From: an uncultured Lachnospiraceae bacterium
Lineage (GTDB): Bacteria > Bacillota > Clostridia > Lachnospirales > Lachnospiraceae
Direction of reading: 5' to 3'
Length of the DNA: 45,747 nt
Assembly (NCBI GenBank): GCA_910587305.1
Contig: CAJUKV010000029.1
Span: 1 to 45,747 of the forward strand
The number at the start of each line of letters is the position of its first letter. The first letter of the stretch is position 1. Under the pieces are notes generated by a model. That model searched no databases. It was not told where the DNA came from and saw nothing but the letters and a program-made list of their open reading frames with translations. This document shows, one piece after another, positions 8,771 to 16,719 of this stretch. The translations under genes and the position numbers were made by a program.

Positions 8771-8808
8771 AAAACAGGAAAAAGCTTCCTGCTAAGGCAG
8801 GAAGCTTT
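8771..8808 (-). terminator. intrinsic terminator after sepF
   Basis: A 12-bp perfect stem, AAAGCTTCCTGC (8781-8792) and GCAGGAAGCTTT (8797-8808), with a 4-base loop. On the minus strand it is followed by a T-rich stretch. It begins 10 bases after the sepF stop and marks the end of the cell-division block. Confidence 0.88.
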
Positions 8809-8817
8809 AAGAGAGCT

Positions 8818-9321
8818 TTACAGGCCATTGTTAATTGGCACATCAAAGGAGCCTGATAAAATTTCCTGAAAATCGCCTGATATATCTACGATGGCCGGCG
8901 TAATAATAAATATGTAATTGGAAATTTTCTGCAGATTACCGCTGATGGCAAAACAGGAACCGGACGTAAAATCAATGATACGCTGAGCAATATCCACATC
9001 CAAACCTTCTAAATTAAGAACCACAGTCCTGTTGGCAAGAAGGGTTTCGGTAATCTCCCTGGCATCCTCAATAGAGGTGGGCTTAATCACACAAACCTCC
9101 ATACCGGTGTTTCCGGCTTTCCTGGTCTGACGCATAGGAGTAACCTTGGGGTTTGTTTTCTTGACAGGTTTTTCTTCCTCATAAACAGGTTCTTCTTTTA
9201 TCGCAACAGGTTTTTTATTTTTTTCTTCGACAATGGTATCTTCGTAGTATTCATCATCATAGAAATCGTCATCGTCCTCATTTAGTTTCATGTAATTGAG
9301 AAACTTATCCATTACACTCAT
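8818..9321 (-). CDS. sepF: cell division protein SepF
   Basis: A 167-residue SepF, which binds FtsZ filaments and anchors them to the membrane at the division site. The N-terminal membrane-binding helix MSVMDKFLNYMKL is followed by a very acidic Asp/Glu/Tyr linker (about 15-70), then the conserved SepF core (about 75-160) with the VVLNLEGLD and AQRIIDFTSG motifs. The start at 9321 is set by GGAGG 6 bases upstream; the frame runs open to 9399 through a duplicated leader repeat. It follows yggS, the usual neighbour of sepF in Gram-positives. Confidence 0.93.
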   Translation of the reverse strand: MSVMDKFLNYMKLNEDDDDFYDDEYYEDTIVEEKNKKPVAIKEEPVYEEEKPVKKTNPKVTPMRQTRKAGNTGMEVCVIKPTSIEDAREITETLLANRTVVLNLEGLDVDIAQRIIDFTSGSCFAISGNLQKISNYIFIITPAIVDISGDFQEILSGSFDVPINNGL

Positions 9322-9328
9322 AATAATC

Positions 9329-9416
9329 CTCCATGCTCCCACTAGCCTGCAAATTTGGGCGTAAGCATTTCCGTACTCCATGCCTCCAACAGCCTGCAAA
9401 TTTGGGCGCTAAGCAT
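9329..9416. repeat. tandem leader repeat upstream of sepF (two copies)
   Basis: Two near-identical units of about 40 bp, 9329-9368 and 9376-9416, share the core AGCCTGCAAATTTGGGCG and the flanks CTCCATGC and TAAGCAT. On the minus strand each ends in GGAG-CATGGAG, and the copy nearest sepF supplies its ribosome binding site. A third copy is before gtrA (33472-33510). Confidence 0.8.
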
Positions 9417-9420
9417 AAAT

Positions 9421-10155
9421 TTATTGCCTGTTGCCAAAGATGCCTGTCCCAACACGGACATAAGTAGCACCCTCCTCTATGGCAACAAGATAATCGCCTG
9501 TCATACCCATTGACAGGACATTCATATTAACATTATCAATGTTTTTTTGTTTTATGTCAACAGATAATTGTTTTAGCAGCGCAAAATATTGTCGATTTTC
9601 TTCCGGGTCTTCCACAAAAGGGGCAATTGCCATAAGCCCTTTTACACAAATACCGGGAAGTAATGCGGCTTCACGTACCAGTTTCTCCGCATTAACCGGC
9701 TCTACGCCGTATTTGCTGTCTTCACCGGCAATATTTACCTCGATAAGAATGGAAACTTTTGTCTGCTTCTTTACCGCTTCGCGGCTTATTTCCTCCGCAA
9801 GCTTTAGCGAATCAACGCTATGAATTAATGCAACTTTCCCCACTACGTATTTTACTTTATTCCTCTGTAAATGGCCTATCATATGCCAATGAATATCCTT
9901 TGGCATTTCATCATACTTTTGGGTCAGTTCCTGTACTTTATTTTCGCCAAATTCCCTGCAGCCATACTTATAGGCTTCCATAAGCATGGATACGGGCTTG
10001 GTCTTACTGACGGCAATCAGTGTTACATCTGAGGTATTCCTGCCGGCTATCCCACAGGCTTTTTGAATATTTTGGTTAACCAAATTGAGATTTTCGCCGA
10101 TATAGTCATTTTCTTTTTCGCGCTCAAATGTTTCCGGCTTCTTTAACTCTTCCAC
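9421..10155 (-). CDS. YggS/PLPBP family pyridoxal-phosphate homeostasis protein
   Basis: A 244-residue PLP-binding, alanine-racemase-N-fold protein that buffers pyridoxal 5'-phosphate. The PLP lysine is in LIAVSKTKP, followed by FGENKVQEL, WHMIGHLQRNK, the IHSVDS strand and the C-terminal SMGMTGD and VRVGTGIFG motifs. The GTG at 10155 is preferred to the codon at 10206 because GGGAGG lies 6 bases before it; this still leaves about 15 residues more than usual at the N-terminus. It sits directly before sepF. Confidence 0.9.
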   Translation of the reverse strand: MEELKKPETFEREKENDYIGENLNLVNQNIQKACGIAGRNTSDVTLIAVSKTKPVSMLMEAYKYGCREFGENKVQELTQKYDEMPKDIHWHMIGHLQRNKVKYVVGKVALIHSVDSLKLAEEISREAVKKQTKVSILIEVNIAGEDSKYGVEPVNAEKLVREAALLPGICVKGLMAIAPFVEDPEENRQYFALLKQLSVDIKQKNIDNVNMNVLSMGMTGDYLVAIEEGATYVRVGTGIFGNRQ

Positions 10156-10248
10156 AATAGTCCTCCCTGTCAAAGCGGATTGCCTGAAAAATGCCTTAAA
10201 GGACATTCTTCACGCAATGTTTGGCCGCAAGGCGGTATGAGATTAAAA

Positions 10249-11646
10249 TCAATAAATAAATTCATCATCTACCACCGCCGTGGCGTCTAGCACAATATAA
10301 TCATAAACATTAAGGCCATACTGGGTGTTAGACTTCACAATAGAATATTCATCGTTTTTGTATAAAATATTAATCTGTTTAAAGTCTGCATATCCCTTAT
10401 TAATATTATAAACACCTGTAAGGCTTCCTCGCTTGCTTAGAGCCTCTTTTTCGCTTGTCTCCGGTTTAACAATATAGTCTCCAATCCGAAGAACCATATC
10501 ATCCAGATAATATTCTTTTTCGGTCTCGCCATAAATGGTAGTTTCAACAAATTCCGTGGTGGCGATTCCATCCTCGCCATAAGTTTCACGCATTACGCCG
10601 TAACCGTAATTGTTGCCGCCCTGTGTGACATATTCTTTGGGAACGATAAAAAATTCCTTTTCCACAATAGCGGAGTTGGGAATTTTCAGTCCGGTTTCCT
10701 CTTCCAAAATCAGCTCAATGTCGATAAAACGGTCCGTGCAGAAAGTTACCATAGAATTTGTAAAGGTAAGCTTTACAAAAATTTCGCCCTCCACATTAGT
10801 ATATGTGGAGACTTCCCCCCAGGAGGTATCCTGATTTTTCAGAAATTTTACTTTCACAAACTCTGCTTTTAACAGCTCGTCCGCCTTCTCCTGGTCGGTT
10901 TGTATGACAATAGACCAATCCTCATTGGTTGATATTTTGTAGACAGGCTGTCCTGCTTCTACCAGCTCATTGCCGATAAGCTGTGTTTTTTCATAATTCT
11001 TTGTGTCAAATAAATCGGACTGAAAGTCCTCTAAAGTGAGACCTTCATACCCGTCCACCGAGTAAATCAGGATGCCGGTGGAGGGGGCGTTGCAAAAGGA
11101 AATCAGTTCGGACAAGCCGGAGCTGTTTATTTTATCAACATTTTCCAGAATATTTGCATTGGCAAGCTTTAATACCGTTCCCTTTACGTTATATTTAAAA
11201 TCATAAACAGAAGAAAAATATTTTGGATCAAAGCTGTTTCTAAAGCCAAGAATTTCTGTTCTTAACTCACTTAAATCCCTGGTGGTCAGCGTATTGCTGT
11301 CTGTTTCCGTGCTGATATAATCCGCTAATCTTCCTGATTCATCCAACGTATAGACCAGATTCCCTACGCCCACTCTCTCGCCCTCCCGGGCATAGTAATT
11401 CACATATCCGGCCTTGCTGGCAGTTACAATTTCTTCATCCCGAAGGGCAATTCCTTTGTAGATATTGTTTGAAGAAAGCGCGCCCATTTTTACCTGATGT
11501 CCTTCTATGTGCTTTTGGGTAAAATACATCACTACGCAGATAATCGTGTAAACAAGAATGACCAAAAAAATAACAATACCGATGTTAATGCGGAAAGGCC
11601 GTCCCTGCTTTATATTTACAATTTTGTTATTTCTATTATCTTCCAA
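10249..11646 (-). CDS. HlyD-like membrane-fusion/adaptor protein
   Basis: A protein of about 465 residues with a short basic cytoplasmic start, one membrane span (about 20-42), then an extracytoplasmic region with a biotinyl-lipoyl-like hairpin motif (ASKAGYVNYYAREGERVGVG, about 78-97) typical of HlyD-type adaptors, and a C-terminal beta-rich part. No ABC transporter or outer partner is adjacent, so an export role is only a family guess; a structural role in the cell envelope next to yggS-sepF is equally possible. The TTG at 11646 is chosen because AAGGAG lies 6 bases upstream; longer frames lack a site and would cross the terminator at 11661-11690. Confidence 0.65.
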   Translation of the reverse strand: MEDNRNNKIVNIKQGRPFRINIGIVIFLVILVYTIICVVMYFTQKHIEGHQVKMGALSSNNIYKGIALRDEEIVTASKAGYVNYYAREGERVGVGNLVYTLDESGRLADYISTETDSNTLTTRDLSELRTEILGFRNSFDPKYFSSVYDFKYNVKGTVLKLANANILENVDKINSSGLSELISFCNAPSTGILIYSVDGYEGLTLEDFQSDLFDTKNYEKTQLIGNELVEAGQPVYKISTNEDWSIVIQTDQEKADELLKAEFVKVKFLKNQDTSWGEVSTYTNVEGEIFVKLTFTNSMVTFCTDRFIDIELILEEETGLKIPNSAIVEKEFFIVPKEYVTQGGNNYGYGVMRETYGEDGIATTEFVETTIYGETEKEYYLDDMVLRIGDYIVKPETSEKEALSKRGSLTGVYNINKGYADFKQINILYKNDEYSIVKSNTQYGLNVYDYIVLDATAVVDDEFIY

Positions 11647-11660
11647 CGACGACTCCTTTT

Positions 11661-11690
11661 GCAGAAAAATCCCCCGGAGGCATCCGGGGG
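11661..11690 (-). terminator. intrinsic terminator between the P-loop gene and the HlyD-like gene
   Basis: CCCCCGGA (11671-11678) pairs with TCCGGGGG (11683-11690) across GGCA, followed on the minus strand by ATTTTTC. It starts 9 bases after the P-loop gene stop and lies just before the HlyD-like start, so it probably attenuates rather than fully separates the two. Confidence 0.85.
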
Positions 11691-11698
11691 TATGTAAA

Positions 11699-12124
11699 TT
11701 ATAAGGAAACAGTAACTTTATCTTTAATGGAAGCGGGAAGCTCCGCTTCATCCAGTGAAATGCTTACATAAAAGTTTATATTGAATGCCTCGCTTAATTT
11801 ATCCAACTTTTGAATAACAGGTTCTATATCACTGCCTTCTTTTTCTAAGTGCGCTATTTTTAAGAAGTTGTCAACGTAAACCTGTTCCAAATCATGATCT
11901 TGTGAAATAATGCCGCTGATAAAGCCAACGAATTCGTTTGAATCTGTGAGCAAATAGGAAGATACGTCAATCAGTCTGATCTTATTATTCAACTCATACA
12001 TATGCTTTGTACTTTTGTCCAGGTACACAAGATTTCCGGATGCGCTCTGTACCTGTGTATTTACCTGATCTAACAAATATCTGGTCTTGCCTTTTCCTTT
12101 ATTTCCAACTATTAATTGAACCAT
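11699..12124 (-). CDS. P-loop NTP-binding protein of unknown function
   Basis: A 141-residue protein beginning MVQLIVGNKGKGKT, in which GNKGKGKT (residues 7-14) is a Walker A loop. Beyond that a hydrophobic beta-strand pattern is visible, including NFYVSISLD near the end, but no clear Walker B or known family. The start at 12124 is set by AGGAGG 8 bases upstream. It sits between a D,D-carboxypeptidase and a HlyD-like gene in the division cluster and ends in a strong terminator. It may be a small regulatory ATPase; function is not assigned. Confidence 0.7.
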   Translation of the reverse strand: MVQLIVGNKGKGKTRYLLDQVNTQVQSASGNLVYLDKSTKHMYELNNKIRLIDVSSYLLTDSNEFVGFISGIISQDHDLEQVYVDNFLKIAHLEKEGSDIEPVIQKLDKLSEAFNINFYVSISLDEAELPASIKDKVTVSL

Positions 12125-12228
12125 TGGTAATACCTCCTGAAGTATATTGGCTTGCACATAACCCCATGTCCATCATCTCAGGCTATGCCTAAATTCATTA
12201 TAAGTGATTGCAAAGTAAAAAACAACTG

Positions 12229-13260
12229 TTAATTGCTTATTTGGCTTAATAAATCTGTCATTTGAGAATACAGAAAATCTCCGCCGTCCGCACGCATGAT
12301 CACAGATATATAAGGATTACTTGCCGAATCCCGGGATAAAAGAATCAGACAGTGTCCGGCGGCGTTTGTAGTACCGGTTTTTCCCCCTATAATCGTAATA
12401 CCTCCCGGTACTTCCGCAGTTCCCTGCATATAGCGGTTGGTACTTGATACGGAAATTTCTTTGGAAGCGCCGTTTTTGTCCGTATAAACGGTAGTATAGG
12501 AATCCATATGAATGATTTCCGTAAATGCGGAATAGTGAATCGCAGCGTTCATAATCAGATACATGTCATAGACAGTGGTATAATGCTCTTCATCGGGGAG
12601 GCCGTGGGGATTGGTAAAATGAGTGTTGGTAGCGCCAAGAAGCAGCGCTTCCTCATTCATCATATCGGCGAAAGCCTCCACCGAACCGGCAACACCCTCC
12701 GCTATCATAACAGCCGCATCATTGGCAGAATTGATCAGCAAAAGATGCAGCGCCTGATCTAAAGTCATCTGATCGCCTTCCCGGATGCCGCATACCTGTG
12801 CGCCGGCTTCTAAGTTTCTTACATTTGCAGAAGCGGTAAGCATCAGATCACCGGAGTTGTGCTTTAAGGCAACAAGAGCCGTCATCACCTTTGTAAGGCT
12901 GGCGGGATACAGTTTTTCATGGACATTTTTGGCATAAAGCGTTTCCCGGCCGTTCACGTCAAAAAGCCCTGCTCCGGCAGCATTAGACATATCAACGGCC
13001 GAAGATCCCATGTTAGAATTCACCACACAAAGATCACTGGCGAAAGGAACCGCCGTTCCACGCTCATTGACCAAATTTACAACCCGAAAACTGCTTACCT
13101 CGCTGTCCGCCTTATATGGCATGGCATATCCTGCCTGTCCGCAGCCGGTAAGGCATAATAAAAGAAAGCCAAACAGGATATGGCAAACCCGCATATAGCG
13201 AACCGGCATACAGGATATTATTTTTGTATAAACGCTTTTTTTCCTATCTGTACATTTCAC
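12229..13260 (-). CDS. lipoprotein D-alanyl-D-alanine carboxypeptidase
   Basis: A 343-residue serine peptidase S11 (DacA/DacF type) that trims the terminal D-Ala from peptidoglycan stem peptides. The three active-site motifs are present: S121-L-T-K124, S178-A-N180, and K294-T-G. The N-terminus carries a membrane segment ending in the lipobox LTGC with Cys40, so the enzyme is predicted to be a lipoprotein, unusual in a family normally held by a C-terminal helix. The start is GTG at 13260, overlapping the mgsA end by 17 bp; a start nearer the signal segment (13209 or 13194) is possible but lacks a good binding site. Confidence 0.9.
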   Translation of the reverse strand: MKCTDRKKSVYTKIISCMPVRYMRVCHILFGFLLLCLTGCGQAGYAMPYKADSEVSSFRVVNLVNERGTAVPFASDLCVVNSNMGSSAVDMSNAAGAGLFDVNGRETLYAKNVHEKLYPASLTKVMTALVALKHNSGDLMLTASANVRNLEAGAQVCGIREGDQMTLDQALHLLLINSANDAAVMIAEGVAGSVEAFADMMNEEALLLGATNTHFTNPHGLPDEEHYTTVYDMYLIMNAAIHYSAFTEIIHMDSYTTVYTDKNGASKEISVSSTNRYMQGTAEVPGGITIIGGKTGTTNAAGHCLILLSRDSASNPYISVIMRADGGDFLYSQMTDLLSQISN

Positions 13261-13639
13261 GCCACTCTAAATCTCCTCTGTCAAGGGACTTAATTAACAG
13301 CTCCGCGGTGGCAAGATTTGTTGCCATTGGAATATTATACATATCACAGAGCTTTACAACATTGTTTACATCCGGCTCATTGGTTTTGGACGTAAGCGGG
13401 TCACGTAAAAAGATTACCAAATCCACTTGATTATGCTCAATCTGTGCACCGATCTGCTGCTCCCCTCCCAGATGCCCTGCAAGAAACTTGTGGATACTTA
13501 AATTTGTGACCTCCTCAATAAGCCTTCCCGTAGTACCTGTTGCATATAATTCATGTTTGCTTAAAATCCCCCTGTAAGCAATACAAAAATTCTGCATGAG
13601 CTTCTTTTTAGCGTCATGCGCTATCAATGCTATATTCAT
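13244..13639 (-). CDS. mgsA: methylglyoxal synthase family protein
   Basis: A 131-residue protein of the MgsA family, which converts dihydroxyacetone phosphate to methylglyoxal and phosphate. GTTGRL (35-40) for phosphate binding, AGHLGGEQQIGA (54-65) and FLRDPL (77-82) are recognisable. Two residues differ from the E. coli enzyme as I recall it: the catalytic Asp of GGDQQ is Glu60 and the His of the PHDPD loop is Asn (TNEPD). Activity is therefore probable but not certain. GGAGGGGA lies before the ATG. It sits between rodA and the carboxypeptidase gene. Confidence 0.85.
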   Translation of the reverse strand: MNIALIAHDAKKKLMQNFCIAYRGILSKHELYATGTTGRLIEEVTNLSIHKFLAGHLGGEQQIGAQIEHNQVDLVIFLRDPLTSKTNEPDVNNVVKLCDMYNIPMATNLATAELLIKSLDRGDLEWREMYR

Positions 13640-13699
13640 TTATACTCCCCTCCTGACGCGTAATATAGCTAAACCCTTATATTAGTGTAATATGTTATC

Positions 13700-13728
13700 A
13701 TTATACATCATTTTTGCTGGCATTGTAA
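13700..13728 (-). promoter_or_regulatory. possible promoter for mgsA
   Basis: On the minus strand a perfect TATAAT (13700-13705) lies just after the rodA stop, with a weak TTACAA 17 bp upstream (13723-13728) inside the end of rodA. It would give a leader of about 50 bases for mgsA. Confidence 0.35.
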
Positions 13729-14823
13729 CCCCACATTTAAAACAAATCCGATTCCGATAAAGGAACTTACCAAAGAAGTAAGTCCGTAGCTGACAAAAGG
13801 AAGAGGAAGCCCGGTATTGGGAAGCAAATAAGTTACCACGCCTATATTTATGAAAGCCTGAAAACCTATCATAGCTCCTATTCCCGCCGCAATAATGGTT
13901 CCTGCCGTATCCCTGGCCCGCCATGCAATTATCATACATTCCATACTGATTAAAAGTACGAGAATAATCACGCCGCAGGCGCCTACAAATCCGAATTCCT
14001 CTCCAATTACCGCAAAAATAAAATCTGTCTGCTGCTCCGCAATAAAATCCGCATTTTTAACCGAACTGATTTCGTTATTTTTGTACCCTTTTCCCGTTAA
14101 TTGTCCGGAACCTATCGCCATAACGGAATACTCCTGCTGATATCCCAAAGAGTTGGCAAACTCCTCTTTGTTAAAAAAGGAAATAATTCTGTTGAGCTGA
14201 TACATATGCTCCTCATTTATGATTTTCTGGTCAGGCTGCATAATCAAATACATAAATATAACAAAAGCAGGGATGCCTACGGCAAGTACGCCGCCTATTA
14301 CCTTCCAGCTTATTCCGCCTGTAAACATAATGACACAAAAAATAAGGCAAATTACGATAGTAGTAGATAAATCCGGCTGCGCGTAGACTAAAACCGCAGG
14401 CAGTGCAAACAAAACGCAGCACAGGCTGATATACTGAAAAGTATTTAACTTTTCTTTGTGCTTATTAATAAACTGTGCAAAGAATAAAATAATCAATATT
14501 TTTGCCAGTTCGGAAGGCTGGAATCGGATGCCGGCTATCGTAAGCCATCTTTGGGCGCCTCCGGCATCTTTGCCCATTACAATAACCAAAACCAGCAGGA
14601 CAACGTTTATGATATACATAATCCAGTACAAATTCAAAAGTACGGAATAATCAAACAATGAAATCACAAGCATTAAGAATACGCCAAAGGCAAACCCCGC
14701 AATCTGCCTCGCCTGAAGAGTCGGCTCCGCACTGCCCACAGCCACAATTCCAATTACAGCCAGGGCTATTGTCAGGATTGCCAGCTTAAAATCATAGTAA
14801 CGTATTTTATATTGTCTGAGCAT
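13708..14823 (-). CDS. rodA: RodA/FtsW family peptidoglycan glycosyltransferase (SEDS)
   Basis: A polytopic SEDS protein of about 371 residues that polymerises lipid II together with a class B PBP. About ten membrane spans are visible; family motifs include GAQRWLTIAGIRFQPSELAK, VYAQPDLST and LPLPFVSYGLTS near the C-terminus. RodA (elongation) is preferred to FtsW (division) because PBP2 and mreBCD are a few genes upstream on the same strand. The ATG at 14823 is favoured, with GGAAGG 11 bases before; a GTG at 14835 is the alternative. Confidence 0.88.
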   Translation of the reverse strand: MLRQYKIRYYDFKLAILTIALAVIGIVAVGSAEPTLQARQIAGFAFGVFLMLVISLFDYSVLLNLYWIMYIINVVLLVLVIVMGKDAGGAQRWLTIAGIRFQPSELAKILIILFFAQFINKHKEKLNTFQYISLCCVLFALPAVLVYAQPDLSTTIVICLIFCVIMFTGGISWKVIGGVLAVGIPAFVIFMYLIMQPDQKIINEEHMYQLNRIISFFNKEEFANSLGYQQEYSVMAIGSGQLTGKGYKNNEISSVKNADFIAEQQTDFIFAVIGEEFGFVGACGVIILVLLISMECMIIAWRARDTAGTIIAAGIGAMIGFQAFINIGVVTYLLPNTGLPLPFVSYGLTSLVSSFIGIGFVLNVGLQCQQK

Positions 14824-14867
14824 TCTTCCATTCACCTTCCATTAGCCATATAAAACCAATAGGCTTA

Positions 14868-15140
14868 TCAGTTAATATTCTTATGTAAATCCAAAATAGG
14901 GATGTTAGCATATAAAGTAGGCGTTTTATCCCGTCCTTTGCTGTCCGTTTTGCTGATTTGGATTTCCATGCTTTCCGTATCGATTTTCATGTATTTTGAA
15001 ATGACTTTTGCAATATCGGTTTTTATCATTTCCATCATTTCCGGTGAGCAGTTAACTCTGTCGGAAATAAGCAGTATCTTTAGCCGGTCCTTGGCCACTT
15101 CTCTGGATTTTCTTCTGATAAAAAAATTCTTGATTCTCAT
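14868..15140 (-). CDS. minE: cell division topological specificity factor MinE
   Basis: A 90-residue MinE that stimulates MinD ATPase and drives Min oscillation. The N-terminal anti-MinCD region has the basic membrane-binding segment (residues 1-12) and RLKILLISDR, and the C-terminal topological domain is complete. The ATG at 15140 is set by AGGAGG just upstream and overlaps the minD end slightly less than the longer frame to 15206. Its presence indicates an E. coli-type oscillating Min system rather than the DivIVA/MinJ type. Confidence 0.93.
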   Translation of the reverse strand: MRIKNFFIRRKSREVAKDRLKILLISDRVNCSPEMMEMIKTDIAKVISKYMKIDTESMEIQISKTDSKGRDKTPTLYANIPILDLHKNIN

Positions 15141-15150
15141 ATGCCACCTC

Positions 15151-15942
15151 CTAATTTTTGTGGAAAATACCTGACACTCTGGTCCAGAAAGAAACGCCCT
15201 TTTCAAATTCCATAAAAGGGATTTCTTTTCCGGTTACCCGATAGCATATATTTTGATATGCTTTTCCTGCCAGCGTACCGTTTCCCACGAGAGGTTCGCC
15301 CTGATTGGTTGCAATCACCACGTTCTCATCATCCGGCACAATACCAATGAGGCCGATTGCCAAAATGTCAACCACATCCGCCGCGCTCATCATATCGCCG
15401 CGTTTTACCATATCGTATTTTAATCTGTTGATGATAAGATCTATTTTGCTGAAATGATTGGCCTCTAATATACCGATAATACGATCCGCATCCCTGATGG
15501 CGGATACCTCCGGAGTTGTTACCACCAAAGCCCTGTCCGCGCCTGCTATGGCATTTTTAAATCCCTGTTCAATGCCGGCCGGACAATCCAGTATAATGTA
15601 ATCAAACTGCTCCCGCAGCTGATTTACCATGAGAACCATCTGCTCCGGATTTACCGCAGTTTTATCCTTTGTCTGGGCGGATGGCATGAGATACAGATTG
15701 GGGTGGCGTTTATCCTTAATCAAAGCCTGCTTCATCCGGCATTTGCCCTCCACCACATCCACCAGATTGTATACAATTCTGTTTTCCAATCCCATGACCA
15801 CATCCAGATTGCGAAGACCGATATCCGTATCGATCAGCGCGACCCTCTTACCCATTGCTGCAAGACCTGTTCCTACGTTTGCAGATGTGGTAGTCTTTCC
15901 CACACCGCCTTTTCCTGATGTGACGACAATTACTTCACTCAT
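15151..15942 (-). CDS. minD: septum site-determining ATPase MinD
   Basis: A 263-residue ParA/MinD ATPase. The deviant Walker A GKGGVGKTTT (residues 10-19), switch motifs DTDIGLRNLD and DCPAGIE, and a C-terminal amphipathic membrane-targeting helix (about 246-263, FEKGVSFWTRVSGIF) are all visible. ATP-bound dimers sit on the membrane and recruit MinC. GGAGG precedes the ATG. It lies between minC and minE. Confidence 0.96.
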   Translation of the reverse strand: MSEVIVVTSGKGGVGKTTTSANVGTGLAAMGKRVALIDTDIGLRNLDVVMGLENRIVYNLVDVVEGKCRMKQALIKDKRHPNLYLMPSAQTKDKTAVNPEQMVLMVNQLREQFDYIILDCPAGIEQGFKNAIAGADRALVVTTPEVSAIRDADRIIGILEANHFSKIDLIINRLKYDMVKRGDMMSAADVVDILAIGLIGIVPDDENVVIATNQGEPLVGNGTLAGKAYQNICYRVTGKEIPFMEFEKGVSFWTRVSGIFHKN

Positions 15943-16011
15943 ACATACCTCCGTTTTACCGTCAAAGCGGCTATTTAATAAAATAATTAATCGTCCCCTG
16001 AGAACTGCCCT

Positions 16012-16695
16012 TTATGTAGGCAATTCGCTCAGTAATTCTTTTGTAAGAGGTTCCATTACCACTGCTTCTTCTTTGATGTATGCAATTTTCGGCTGTACCT
16101 TGGGCCGTATAGGCCATTTCGAACCTTTTCCTTTGGCTCTATATTTGAAATCACCAATTTTAAGCCTTTCAGGTGACATTTCAAGCGCTACTACATATCT
16201 TCCATCTTTTCTGTCTTCGCCGGCATAAGCCTTTCCATATAGTCCTCCAAGAATTATGATATCTCCCGTAGAGATAATGGTGGCCCCCGGATAGATATCT
16301 CCTAAAACCACGATACTTGATTCCGTCTCAAGCACCTGACCGCTTTTTAAGGTTCCCCGGTAAAACTGCCCTCCGCTGCATAGACCTGTCTCATCAGAAA
16401 AGTCAACCTGCTGCAAAGCCCGTATAAAATTCTGGTTTGTCTCTTCATCCTCACTGACGAGACATATAATATTGAGCTGGGAGTTTTCACTGATGGCAGA
16501 CAGAATCTGTTCTTCCTCCTGCTGCGTAAGGCTCCTTCCCTTAATGGAAAGCGCCATCCTTGCGTCCTTAAAAAAACTGCTTGACTCCCGGAATTTATCT
16601 GCAATATCTATCAGCAGATCCTCAAAGTCAATTTCGGGATCCAAATGTAGCACAATTCCGTTGGGAAAACTTTTAATGACCACTGAGTTTTTCAA
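16012..16695 (-). CDS. minC: septum site-determining protein MinC
   Basis: A 227-residue MinC, the FtsZ polymerisation inhibitor positioned by MinD. The N-terminal FtsZ-binding domain (about 1-100) is followed by the C-terminal beta-helix with Gly-rich turns (GDIYPGATIISTGDIIILGG, about 132-151) that dimerises and binds MinD. The start is a TTG at 16695 with AAAGGAG 9 bases upstream. It follows the PBP2 gene by 24 bp in the same operon. Confidence 0.93.
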   Translation of the reverse strand: MKNSVVIKSFPNGIVLHLDPEIDFEDLLIDIADKFRESSSFFKDARMALSIKGRSLTQQEEEQILSAISENSQLNIICLVSEDEETNQNFIRALQQVDFSDETGLCSGGQFYRGTLKSGQVLETESSIVVLGDIYPGATIISTGDIIILGGLYGKAYAGEDRKDGRYVVALEMSPERLKIGDFKYRAKGKGSKWPIRPKVQPKIAYIKEEAVVMEPLTKELLSELPT

Positions 16696-16719
16696 AATAT
16701 CTTTCTCCTTTCCCCGTGA

